Below are positions 27,918-36,711 of a stretch of 64,000 nucleotides of DNA, one piece after another. Numbering within the stretch: position 1 is the first letter of the stretch; each line of letters begins with the position of its first letter. The translations under genes were made by a program, and so were the position numbers. The notes under the pieces were generated by a model. That model searched no databases, had not been told where the DNA came from, and was given only the letters and a program-made list of their open reading frames with translations. Origin of the DNA: Massilia sp. Se16.2.3 (lineage in GTDB: Bacteria > Pseudomonadota > Gammaproteobacteria > Burkholderiales > Burkholderiaceae_D); NCBI RefSeq assembly GCF_014171595.1, contig NZ_CP050451.1, positions 5,287,292 through 5,351,291 of the forward strand, read 5' to 3'.

Positions 27918-28996
27918 GGCGATACTCCGGGTGTAGCGTCCCTGGCCGTGTAGTTCCGGTCGATCCATGTCAGGTACTCGCCCGACTGGATGTCGCGCAC
28001 CCAGGCATCGTTGGCGAGGTACCACTCGACCGTCTTGCGGATGCCGGTCTCGAAGGTTTCGACCGGCTTCCAGCCCAGTTCGCGTTCAATCTTGCGGGCG
28101 TCGATGGCATAGCGGCGGTCGTGCCCTGGCCGGTCCGTGACATAGGTGATCTGGTCGCGGTAGCTGCCCTGGGCTTTCGGCTCGAGTTCGTCGAGCAGCG
28201 CGCACAGGCGCGTTACCACCTCGAGGTTGGTCATTTCGTTCCAGCCGCCGATGTTGTAGGTCTCGCCCGTCCGCCCGCCAGCCAGCACGGTCCGGATCGC
28301 GGCGCAGTGGTCGCCCACGTACAGCCAGTCGCGCACCTGCAGGCCGTCGCCGTAGATCGGCAGCGGTTTGCCGGCGCGCGCATTGGCGATCACGAGCGGG
28401 ATCAGTTTCTCGGGAAAGTGGTACGGCCCGTAATTGTTCGAGCAGTTGGTCGTCAGCGTCGGCAGGCCATAGGTGTGATGGTAGGAACGCACCAGGTGGT
28501 CGGACGCTGCCTTGCTTGCCGAGTAGGGGCTGTTCGGCGCGTAAGGTGTCGTTTCGGAGAATGGCGGCGCAGCGGCGTCGAGGGTGCCGTAGACTTCGTC
28601 CGTCGAGACGTGCAGGAAACGGAAAGCAGCTTTCGCGTCGCCGTCGAGGCCGCTCCAGTACGCGCGTGCGGCTTCCAGCAGGGTGAAGGTGCCGTTGATG
28701 TTCGTGCGGATGAATTCGGCCGGCCCGTGGATCGAACGGTCGACATGGCTTTCGGCGGCGAAGTGCACGATGGCGCGCGGCTTGTAGGTCCTGAAGAGTT
28801 CGGCAACGAGCGCGGGGTCGCAGATGTCGCCCTTGACGAAGACATGCCGCGGGTCGCCCTCGATGCTGTGCAAATTCTTGATGTTGCCGGCGTAGGTGAG
28901 GCGGTCGAGGTTGATGACAGGCTCGTCGGAATGCGCCAGCCAGCCAAGGACAAAATTCGAGCCGATGAATCCGGCCCCGCCGGTAACTATAATCAT
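27914..28996 (-). CDS. rmlB: dTDP-glucose 4,6-dehydratase
   Basis: Short-chain dehydrogenase-type dehydratase of about 360 residues. The NAD-binding [12 protein letters not shown] is N-terminal, catalytic STDEVYG follows, and the YSASKAASD motif provides the Tyr/Lys pair. The start at ATG 28996 gives the usual [12 protein letters not shown] beginning with a purine-rich leader; ATG 29008 would add four residues. It is the first gene of the leftward rmlB-rmlA-fdtB-gtr cluster. Confidence 0.95.
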   Translation of the reverse strand: MIIVTGGAGFIGSNFVLGWLAHSDEPVINLDRLTYAGNIKNLHSIEGDPRHVFVKGDICDPALVAELFRTYKPRAIVHFAAESHVDRSIHGPAEFIRTNINGTFTLLEAARAYWSGLDGDAKAAFRFLHVSTDEVYGTLDAAAPPFSETTPYAPNSPYSASKAASDHLVRSYHHTYGLPTLTTNCSNNYGPYHFPEKLIPLVIANARAGKPLPIYGDGLQVRDWLYVGDHCAAIRTVLAGGRTGETYNIGGWNEMTNLEVVTRLCALLDELEPKAQGSYRDQITYVTDRPGHDRRYAIDARKIERELGWKPVETFETGIRKTVEWYLANDAWVRDIQSGEYLTWIDRNYTARDATPGVSP

Positions 28997-29429
28997 TCCA
29001 TTTTCCATGCATGAGGTTGGACATTGCCAACAGGACGCGTGGTGTATCCACCTGAGCTGCCAGCGGCGTGCCGCTGGTACTCGGACTGGCGTTCGCATGC
29101 ACGCGTCTGGCACGGGCAGTTCATGTTGATACGGGGGCCTGTCGGCAGGCGTCGAGGTATTGGCACAAGATCGCCCACGATGCGGCTGTGCGAGTTACGG
29201 CCTGTCGCCCTAAGTCATCAGCACGCAATAGCGAATGTTAGCATGATGTGCGCGTTGTTACTCAATTACTAAGGTGCGCGCTGTTGATCCGCCTCCCGCC
29301 CGTCGGCTTTTTCGTTTCGGACATTCGGTGAAGACGCGCACAGTTGGCGAACCCGCCTCCGCGTTAGCATCGAGCCGGTACTACCTCGCAACGACATACG
29401 GCCGCCTGCGGAAGGCGCGAAAGGAACCC
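28997..29429. other. divergent intergenic region between rmlB and the LOV kinase
   Basis: The 433 bases lie between divergent genes and must hold both promoters. The central part (29215-29275) is AT-richer. No clearly spaced -35/-10 pair, terminator or RNA gene can be supported. Confidence 0.4.
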
Positions 29430-31127
29430 ATGGCTACCGGATCGACCCCTGAAGAGAGTGCGGGCAAGGCCCTTGACCTGCAGGGTAAGGGCCAGAGCGT
29501 CGGCGTGCCTGCCGACGGCGAGGTCGAGGGCAGCGCTTTCAATCCGCTTGGCAATCCGGGCATGAAGCACTGGCAGGCCGGCTATATCGAAAACCCGAGC
29601 CTCCAGGACCGCGGCAACATCTTCTTCGCCGCCGTCGAAATGACGCGCATGCCGATGGTGGTGACCGATCCGCGCCAGCCGGACAATCCGATTGCCTTCG
29701 CCAACCGCGCCTTCCTCGACCTCACGCTCTACGAAGAGAAGGACGTCATCGGCCGCAATTGCCGCTTCCTGCAGGGACCGCAAACCGACCCGAACACGGT
29801 GGACGAGATCCGCGCCGCCCTGGCCGAGCGGCGCGCCGTGGCCGTCGACGTCCTGAACTACAAGGCCGACGGTAGCGCCTTCTGGAACGCCCTGTACATC
29901 GGACCGATCTTCGACCAGGACGGCGAGCTGCTGTATTTTTTCGCCTCGCAGATGGACATCACCCAGCGCCGCGCGATCGAACAATCCTCGGTACAGGCGC
30001 AGAAGATGGAAGCCATCGGCCAGCTGACCGCCGGCATGGCGCACGACTTCAACAATTTGCTACAGGTGATCAACGGAAACCTGGAGCTCGCGATGCTGGC
30101 ACTCGGCCCCCATACCCGGGCGGCCGAGCCGATCCAGCGCGCCCAGCGCGCGGCGATGAAGGCCGGCAAGCTGACCCAGCAGTTGCTGACCTTCGCGCGC
30201 AAGCAACGCCTGGAGCCGCGCCGGGTCAACCTGAACGCCCTGCTGGCCGAATTTTCCGACCTGCTGGTACGCACCCTGGGCGACCGCGTGCGGCTGCAAC
30301 TCGACCTGCATCCCGGCCTGCCCTCCTGCTGGCTCGATCCGACCCATCTCGAAATGGCCCTGCTCAACGTCATCATCAATGCGCGCGATGCCATGCCAGA
30401 AGGCGGCGCGGTGTGGGTGCGCACACAGTGGCAGCCGGACAGGCCGGAAAGCCAGGACGGGCCGGCCGCCAGCGGCCAGGTGATCGTGTCGATCATCGAC
30501 GAAGGCGAAGGCATGGCCCCGGAAGTGATGCGGCGCGCGACCGAACCCTTCTTCACCACCAAGGGACCAGGCACGGGCCTCGGTCTGGCAATGGTGCATG
30601 GTTTCGTGCAGCAGTCGCGTGGACGCCTTGAACTCGACAGCACGCCCGGCCGCGGCACCACGGTGCGCATGATCTTCCCGGCCGACAGCAAGGAAGAGGC
30701 AGCGACCCGCGCCGATGCCACGCAACCGGCCTCGGCAGAAGAGCAAGCGAGCAAGCCGCGCATCCTGGTCGTTGAAGACAACGAGGACGTGCGCGAATTG
30801 GCCGAAAGCGTGCTGGGCGGAGCTGGCTACGCGGTGATGGCGGTGCCGAGCGGCGAGCAGGCGCTGGCGCTGCTCACGGAAGGCAAGGAAGTCGACCTGA
30901 TATTTACCGATGTGATGATGCCGGGCGGGATGAATGGCCTGCAGCTGGCCGACCAGGTACGCGCGCGCCGGCCGGATACGCCCATCCTGATCACCACCGG
31001 CTACATGGACGAACTGCCGGCAGTGTCGCGCACCCAGCCGTTCGATATCCTCACCAAGCCCTACCACCAGGAAGAGCTGTTGTCGCGGGTGCTCGCGATC
31101 CTGCCACGGGCCGCCGCGACCGAGTGA
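29430..31127 (+). CDS. LOV-domain blue-light hybrid histidine kinase
   Basis: 565 residues, soluble. Residues 65-180 form a LOV/PAS domain with the photo-adduct motif GRNCRFLQG (Cys near residue 111) and the flavin-binding NPIAFANRAFL and DGSAFWNALYIGPI. The kinase follows: H-box GMAHDFNNLLQ (His near 205), N-box NVIINARDAM, G-boxes DEGEGMAPE and GTGLGLAM. A C-terminal receiver (RILVVEDNEDVRELAE, DLIFTDVMMPGG, phospho-acceptor Asp) makes it a hybrid kinase. The start at ATG 29430 follows AAAGGAA. Hybrid LOV kinases of this architecture act as blue-light photoreceptors; outputs here are unknown. No response regulator or phosphotransfer gene is adjacent. Confidence 0.9.
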   Translation: MATGSTPEESAGKALDLQGKGQSVGVPADGEVEGSAFNPLGNPGMKHWQAGYIENPSLQDRGNIFFAAVEMTRMPMVVTDPRQPDNPIAFANRAFLDLTLYEEKDVIGRNCRFLQGPQTDPNTVDEIRAALAERRAVAVDVLNYKADGSAFWNALYIGPIFDQDGELLYFFASQMDITQRRAIEQSSVQAQKMEAIGQLTAGMAHDFNNLLQVINGNLELAMLALGPHTRAAEPIQRAQRAAMKAGKLTQQLLTFARKQRLEPRRVNLNALLAEFSDLLVRTLGDRVRLQLDLHPGLPSCWLDPTHLEMALLNVIINARDAMPEGGAVWVRTQWQPDRPESQDGPAASGQVIVSIIDEGEGMAPEVMRRATEPFFTTKGPGTGLGLAMVHGFVQQSRGRLELDSTPGRGTTVRMIFPADSKEEAATRADATQPASAEEQASKPRILVVEDNEDVRELAESVLGGAGYAVMAVPSGEQALALLTEGKEVDLIFTDVMMPGGMNGLQLADQVRARRPDTPILITTGYMDELPAVSRTQPFDILTKPYHQEELLSRVLAILPRAAATE

Positions 31128-31169
31128 ATCGATGCCGGCGTTGATCCGGCCAGATCTTGCGCCGGCGGC

Positions 31170-32716
31170 TTACTGCGGCTGCGGCTTCGGCAGGCCACCC
31201 AGCAGCGCGGCCAGTTTCTGCTTCGGCTTGCCCGGGCGTTGCCTGAAGCCGCCGGTGCGGCTTCCTGGCGCGGTGCGCTGGCAGGCTCGTAGGGCTTGAG
31301 GAACCACGGATCGACCTTCTCGCGGCGCGGCGACGGACCGGCGCCGTAGCTGCGTGCCGGACGCACATCGGCGTCGGCGCGGCGCGGTGCACTGCGTTCG
31401 CCGCCACGCTCGCCACCGCGTTCGACGCGTTCGCCCCGTGGCGCACGTTCGCCGCGTTCGGCATCGCGGCCGCGGCCACGTGGTGCGAAACCGGCCAGCT
31501 CGCCGCGCGTGATGGTCTGCTTGATCAGCTTCTCGATGTCGGCCAGCAAGCGCTCGTCCTTGTCCGAGTACACCGACAGGGCGTCGCCCGAGGCGCCGGC
31601 GCGGCCGGTACGGCCGATGCGGTGCACGTAGTCCTCCGCGTTGTAGGGCAAATCGAAGTTGATCACGCACGGCAGGTCGGAAATGTCGAGGCCGCGCGCG
31701 GCGACGTCGGTTGCCACCAGCACTTCGATCTCGCCCTTCTTGAAGGACTCGAGGGCGGCCATCCGTTCCTGCTGGGTCTTGTCGCCGTGGATCGCCGAGG
31801 CCTTGATGCCGGTTTGTTCCAGGTGGCGCGACAGGCGCGAGGCACCGATCTTGGTGTTGGAAAACACGATCACCTGCTTCAGCTCGCGCTGGCGGATCAG
31901 GAATTCGACGACGTCGCGCTTTTGTTCTTCGTCGACCTTGTAGACGACCTGCGTGACCTTCTCGGCGGTGGCATTGCTGCGCGCCACTTCAATCAATACC
32001 GGTTTGTCGAGGAAGCTGTTGGCCAGCTTCTTGATTTCTGGCGAGAAAGTAGCCGAGAACATCAAATTCTGGCGCTTCTTCGGCAGCAGGTTGATGATGC
32101 GCTGCAGGTCGGGCAGGAAGCCCATGTCGAGCATGCGGTCGGCTTCGTCCATGACCAGCATCTGCACCTGCGCCAGGCTGACGTTCTTCTGCTCGATGTG
32201 GTCGAGCAGGCGGCCCGGCGTGGCGATCACGATCTCGACGCCGCTTTTCAGGATGGCGGTCTGCCCCTTCATGTCCATGCCGCCGAAGACGACGGTCGAA
32301 CGCAGCGGCGTGTGGCGCGAATACGCCTTGACGTTGTCGGCCACCTGCACCGCCAGCTCGCGCGTGGGCGTCAGGATCAGCGCGCGCACCGGGTGGCGCG
32401 CAGGCGACATGCTGGGGTTGGCGTGGGCCAGCAGCAACTGGATGATGGGCAGCGAGAAACCGGCGGTCTTGCCGGTACCGGTCTGGGCGGCGCCCATGAC
32501 GTCGCGGCCCTGGAGGACGATCGGAATGGCCTGGGCCTGGATCGGGGTCGGATGGACGTAGCCCTGGTCGTTCAGGGCGCGCTGGATCTCGGGTGCCAGA
32601 CCGAAGTCGGCAAAGCGGACATCCGCTACGGCGTCCGGTACGGCGTCCGGCACGGTGTCGGGTACGGCGGCGCCCGTTACTTCTCCAGCTTCGTTGTTCA
32701 TCGGTGTTTCAGACAT
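31170..32716 (-). CDS. rhlE: DEAD-box ATP-dependent RNA helicase RhlE (3' frameshift)
   Basis: RNA helicase of about 515 residues after correction. It has Q-motif FADFGLAPEIQRAL, motif I AQTGTGKTA, motif II VMDEADRMLD, motif III FSATFS and motif VI YVHRIGRTGRAG. An Arg/Gly-rich C-terminal tail (GERAPRGERVERGGERGG) is typical of RhlE. Near 31247 one base is missing. The alternative frame gives the natural end RPGKPKQKLAALLGGLPKP with stop at 31170, whereas the uncorrected frame runs into the convergent LOV-kinase gene. It probably acts in ribosome assembly, RNA decay and cold adaptation. Confidence 0.9.
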
Positions 32717-33068
32717 TATTCTTTCCGGGCATTAAATCAATGGCTCTACGCGCGAGGCGGCTGCGGCAACGCGCCCACGCTGGGGCCGGCGCTGACAAGT
32801 CTGGAGGGGCGGGCGAGCCGCCGGCTGGGGCACGGCGCGCGGCCGGCTCGGTGGCAGGTTGCGCCGGCAAAAACCGTGGCGCGGACGTAGAGATTACTCT
32901 ATAGCGCCCTCAAGGTTACCGCAAAATCAAGACAGTGTATATGGAATCGTGCTGGCTTGCCTCGGGAGGCTCTCCTCTGCCTGGCCGGAAATTGCTCCGG
33001 CGGGCGACTGCGAGGTCCGGGCGCAGGCTGGCAAGCGCCGCCAATGGCGGGCGCAAGGTGGCGGGCGT
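32717..33068. promoter_or_regulatory. rhlE upstream region with distal -10 candidate
   Basis: The 352 bases hold no coding sequence I can support. Reading leftward, a TATAGA box at 32903-32898 preceded by a weak -35 lies about 180 bases before the rhlE ATG. That would give a long 5' leader, as is common for cold-induced DEAD-box helicase mRNAs; this is inference. Confidence 0.35.
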
Positions 33069-33818
33069 CTACCCTTCCCGCTTCCAGCCGCGCGCACGGG
33101 CAGCGCGTTCGGCGGTGCTGTCGAGCGGCGTGCCGGCGATGCGCTGGCCGATGGCGTCGAGGACGGCGGGCGGCAGGCCATTGCCATCCATCCAGGCGGC
33201 GCCAAGCGCACCGGGCCAGCACCGGTATCTTCCAGTGCATGCCGTCGCGGCAGGCCAGGCCCGCCGTGGTGTCCATCACGAAGCTGCGGCAGTACTTGCC
33301 GTCCTTGCCGAGGAAGCTGATGCCGATGCGTACCCGCCCCGAGGGACCGGGACTGGCCAGCTGACCACCCGGGGCCCGGGCAAGGTGCCCCTTGGCGACG
33401 ATGGCGCCGTCGGCACCGCTGAGCGAGGCCAGTTCCCCTCGCCCTGCCAGGCGCGCCAGCCGAAGGCACCCGCGAGCGCACCGGCAGCCAGCGCGGCCAC
33501 GACGGCGGCGACGTGGCGGCGCGCCCAGGTCGGCGCAGGAGGTGCCGGCGGCGGCGGCAGCACACCGGTGCGCGCGGCGCGCACGGTGTCGAGCTGGACC
33601 ACCTTGGCGCCACTGTGGGCGCCGTGGGAAGGGCCGTGGGAGCCGGTGTCGCGTCCGCCGGCGACGACGCCGTAGACGCGGCTGCGGCGGGCGCGGTGCT
33701 GCGCCACCCGCGCGGCAATGACGGGGTCGGCGCGGATTGCACGCTCGACGGCCGCACGGGCCGGTTCGGCGAGTTCGCCGTTGACGAAAGCAATCAGGAG
33801 TTCGTCCGAAAATTTCAT
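33069..33818 (-). CDS. anti-sigma-factor-like single-pass membrane protein (two frameshifts)
   Basis: About 249 residues after correction. The N-terminal cytoplasmic domain FSDELLIAFVNGELAEPARA resembles anti-sigma/zf-HC2-type domains, but no HxxxCxxC zinc motif is visible. A proline-rich linker and a membrane helix (residues 105-125, HVAAVVAALAAGALAGAFGW) follow. The periplasmic part contains GKDGKYCRSFVMDTTAGLAC and ends RARGWKREG. Breaks are a missing G near 33435 and a compensating extra base near 33215. It starts 8 bp after the stop of the LonS-type gene, in the same operon. No ECF sigma gene is adjacent, so an anti-sigma role is a family-level guess. Confidence 0.5.
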
Positions 33819-33825
33819 GGCAGCG

Positions 33826-34446
33826 CTAGGAAGTGATCAAGCCATGTTCGTCCAGCACGTCGTGCAACAGCTCGAGCCGGATCACCGGATTGTCGAGCAT
33901 GAGCATGTTCTGTTTCTGCGTGTTCGGCAGCGGCAGCAGCTCGCACCAGCGGTTCGCCACCCAGCCGCAATCTTCCAGGCGGAAAGGCGGCTGTACCGGC
34001 CAGCGCTCCTGAGGCACATCGTGCAGCGAAGCGAGCACACGGTCAAGCGCGTCGGCCGCGCCTTGCAGTTCGGCAGGGATGCGCACCGCCTGGTCGCCCT
34101 CGATGAGTTCGACATCGGCCATCCACAGTCCGTTCAATCGTTGTTGCGAAGACTTCACTTCGAAGCGGGCGCCGCCGCGGCAGACGACTTGCAGCAGGCC
34201 CGGCGTGGTGGCGGTGGTATCGCAGACGGTGGCAAGGGTGCCGCCCTCGACGAAACGCTCGGGCGCATTGCCGCGCGCACGCACTTCATGTCCCTGGGTC
34301 AGCAGGACGATGCCGAAGGGCGTGTCCTCGGTCAGGCAACGGCTGACCATGTCGAGGTAGCGCGCCTCGAACACCTGCAGCGGCAGCACCCCGTCCGGGA
34401 ACAGCACCGTGCTCAGTGGGAACAATGGTAGGGAAATCGTCGCCAT
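33826..34446 (-). CDS. Lon N-terminal (substrate-binding) domain protein
   Basis: 206 residues made only of the LON substrate-binding domain: LPLFPLSTVLFPDGVLPLQVFEARY at the N-terminus, then GIVLLTQGHEV, GTLATVCD and a helical C-terminal part. No AAA+ or protease domain is present, so it is not the Lon protease. Such stand-alone LonS proteins are common in proteobacteria and of unknown role. It is first in a two-gene operon with the anti-sigma-like gene (8-bp gap). Confidence 0.85.
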   Translation of the reverse strand: MATISLPLFPLSTVLFPDGVLPLQVFEARYLDMVSRCLTEDTPFGIVLLTQGHEVRARGNAPERFVEGGTLATVCDTTATTPGLLQVVCRGGARFEVKSSQQRLNGLWMADVELIEGDQAVRIPAELQGAADALDRVLASLHDVPQERWPVQPPFRLEDCGWVANRWCELLPLPNTQKQNMLMLDNPVIRLELLHDVLDEHGLITS

Positions 34447-34808
34447 GCCCCATCATGACAGAATCGCCGACCTGAGGGCAGCACGATTGCGGGGCATCGG
34501 TGCCCGCCTCGGAGCGACTTGCCAGCCCCCCCAATCCGAGACGATGTGCAGCGTCGAGAGGGACATCTCCCCGCCTGGCGTGAATTCCTCAGGTGGCAAT
34601 TATTCAGGCAGGAAGGTCACGGTCGCGGGAGCCGCGTTCGCCTGGAAAGCGGGCCCCGGCAGCGTCGACTGGCTGGGACCGGCAGCATTGGGATCGGAAA
34701 GGCGGCTGGGGCATGTGGCCGCCCATGCACAAGGAATCCGCAGGCGAAGCGGGGAAGTACCAGGCCTGCCGAGCCTGCCAGGCAGCAGGCGCTACGGGCC
34801 GGCGCCCT
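34447..34808. other. gene-free stretch
   Basis: The 362 bases lie between the LonS-type gene start and the stop of the hexapeptide transferase. Open frames here are short and lack homology or ribosome-binding sites. The left part should hold the promoter for the leftward LonS operon. No hairpin or repeat stands out. Confidence 0.35.
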
Positions 34809-35597
34809 TCAAGAGGCGCTCGGATCCTTCGACGAACGCGCCGACCCGGTATCGGCGGAGGCAAACTCGGCCACCCAGGCTGCTACCGCCGCCTCCGGAT
34901 AGCCGCGATGGAAATGCCTTCTCCACGGATAGGCACTTTCGCCCGACCCATCCTTGAGCTTGATGGCGCTGGTATGGCAAATGAACTTGGCAGGGCTGCC
35001 GGCAACGACGCTGTCCGGCTCGACGGTCCTGTTGACCGAACTGTGAGCGCCAACCAGCGCCCCTGACTTCACCGTCACGCCCGGCAGGATTGTCGTCATC
35101 GTGGCAATCGCGACGTAGTCTTCGATCGTCACCCCCATCATGACATTGCTCGGCGGATGCGGATCATTGGTCAATACGACGTAAGGGAAAATCCAGACAT
35201 AATTTCCGATGGTCGAGTGCTGGCCAATATGCACATTGCTGTGGAACTTGACATAGTCGCCAATCTCGCAATGTCCCTGGATATCGCCCAATGTGCCGAT
35301 TTGGAAAGCTTCGCCGGCTTTCGTCTTTTCGCGAACGGTGACGCTGTGGCCCGTCGACAGCTTGTCGCCGAACTCGGAACCTTCGTAAAAGACGCTGTGC
35401 GAACGAATCAACGAAGCCTTTCCGATCACCAACGGCGTACCGCCAGACAATGCGGAAGGGACACCGATTTCGCAGTGAGAACCGATCACCGTGTCGTCAC
35501 CAATGATGACGTTTCCATGAATGATAGTGTACGGGCCAACGCTCACATTGGAACCCAGTTTTGCCTTGCTGTCGATTAGCGCGGTGGGATGTATCAT
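34809..35597 (-). CDS. left-handed beta-helix (hexapeptide) acyltransferase
   Basis: 262 residues. It starts MIHPTALIDSKAKLGSNVSVG and carries long runs of hexapeptide repeats (VGPYTIIHGNVIIGDDTVIG, GDYVKFHSNVHIGQHSTIGN), a WIFPYVVLTNDPHPPSN loop and a second helix TILPGVTVKSGALVGAHSSV. This resembles nucleotide-sugar or UDP-N-acyl transferases. The ATG at 35597 follows AAGG. The gene stands alone and is visibly less GC-rich than its flanks (for example the 35280-35600 stretch), suggesting acquisition from elsewhere. The acceptor is unknown; a surface-sugar acetyltransferase is the most likely role. Confidence 0.75.
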   Translation of the reverse strand: MIHPTALIDSKAKLGSNVSVGPYTIIHGNVIIGDDTVIGSHCEIGVPSALSGGTPLVIGKASLIRSHSVFYEGSEFGDKLSTGHSVTVREKTKAGEAFQIGTLGDIQGHCEIGDYVKFHSNVHIGQHSTIGNYVWIFPYVVLTNDPHPPSNVMMGVTIEDYVAIATMTTILPGVTVKSGALVGAHSSVNRTVEPDSVVAGSPAKFICHTSAIKLKDGSGESAYPWRRHFHRGYPEAAVAAWVAEFASADTGSARSSKDPSAS

Positions 35598-35917
35598 GGA
35601 TAAGCCTTTATTCAGCAAATTGATTTTTCTAATTCCGGGGCAGGAAAGCAGTTTCAATCGGAACGCAAGCAGTTGATCGCTCGCCTCGTTCAATCGATTT
35701 ACCCGTTTCGTTCACGACAGGGGTGCGGCTTTGCCGCCTCAAGCATTCGACATGGCCGTCGTTCATCCATCCATGACATAAATTTGACATCGCGCAGTGT
35801 ACGAGCATTATTGCAATCAAGGCAAGCAGGGTCCAGGTCCTGCCCTGGTCGAAGGTGCGTGACAGATGCCGCTGGTGCCCAGGATCAAGGACGCGGGGAA
35901 CAAGGTGTCGCCAGGCC
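35598..35917. promoter_or_regulatory. upstream region of the hexapeptide transferase
   Basis: The 320 bases are AT-richer than the flanks. Reading leftward, TTGCCT, an 18-bp spacer and TACACT occur around 35825-35795, a plausible but unproven promoter about 200 bases from the ATG. No coding sequence is supported. Confidence 0.35.
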
Positions 35918-36385
35918 CTAGCCTTCCGGCGCCACCAGCGGCAGCGTGCGCAAGCCGTTGACGAGCGCGGCCAGGCGCCAGCGCAGGCGCTCCCAGCCGG
36001 GGTCGGGCAGGGGCACGACGTGCACCGTCAGCTCGCCGCCAGGCACCGCCGGGCAGGCGAAAGCATAATTGCCGGCCTGCTCGAACGGCAGGCGGAACTC
36101 CTGGCCGGGCGGCAACTGGACCGGCCCGAACACGTGGGCGACGCGATCGCGGTTACGCAGCAGCAAAACGTCCTGGACACCCGGGGTCAGCCGCACTTCG
36201 GTCGGCAAGGCCAGCGTGCGCAGGGGGCGCGCCCTTCGCGCTCGTGCGCGCAGGGAAGGTCAGCAGGCGTTCGTGGCTGGGGTCGCGCAGGGGGCCAGCG
36301 CCCCCCACAGGATGGCCAGCAACAGTGCGCCGGCCAGCGCGCCCGGCAGCGGATGACGGCGCAGCAGGGAAGACATGGGATTCAT
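35918..36385 (-). CDS. membrane-anchored cupredoxin-like protein (frameshifted)
   Basis: About 155 residues after two corrections (near 36295 and 36225). It begins MNPMSSLLRRHPLPGALAGA with an N-terminal membrane helix or uncleaved signal. The reconstructed middle reads ERLLTFPART, and the periplasmic domain LPTEVRLTPGVQDVLLLRNR continues with DRVAHVFGPVQLPPGQEF and YAFACPAVPGGELTV. The His in AHVF and the Cys in FACP sit where cupredoxin copper ligands lie, but a C-terminal His/Met ligand is not obvious. It is divergent from the CHASE kinase. Copper binding is therefore possible, not shown. Confidence 0.5.
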
Positions 36386-36711
36386 GGAAAGGATTCGGTC
36401 AGCCGCCGGCGGGCGGCCCGGGATTGTAGCATTCAGGATAGATTTTTTGCGGGCACCGGCCCTGGCGGCACGCTTGCTGGCGGCGACGGCACGATGCCGC
36501 CGGGGACAAGCCACGGCGCCCGCATCGGAATGCCACCGCACCGGCAGGGTCCCGTCCGACGCCGGCGCGGACGCGCGCTGAACCCTGCGATAATCCAGCT
36601 TCGGCCTTCCTAAAAGCGTGCGCCCCGCAGCGGCGCCGACGCGTATGCTCGCTGGGCGAGCCCGCATCGTGGTGTTGCGTCGCAAGCGTGCCGCTCACTC
36701 ATCCAGACTAC
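36386..36711. other. divergent intergenic region
   Basis: The 326 bases between the cupredoxin-like gene and the CHASE kinase hold no supported gene. GATAAT near 36589 and TATGCT near 36643 are isolated -10-like hexamers without matching -35 boxes. Confidence 0.35.

Noticed and set aside
31061..31170. Extended C-terminus of RhlE overlapping the LOV kinase
   Set aside because: Caused by a missing base near 31247; the corrected frame ends at 31170 with a natural Lys/Pro-rich tail.
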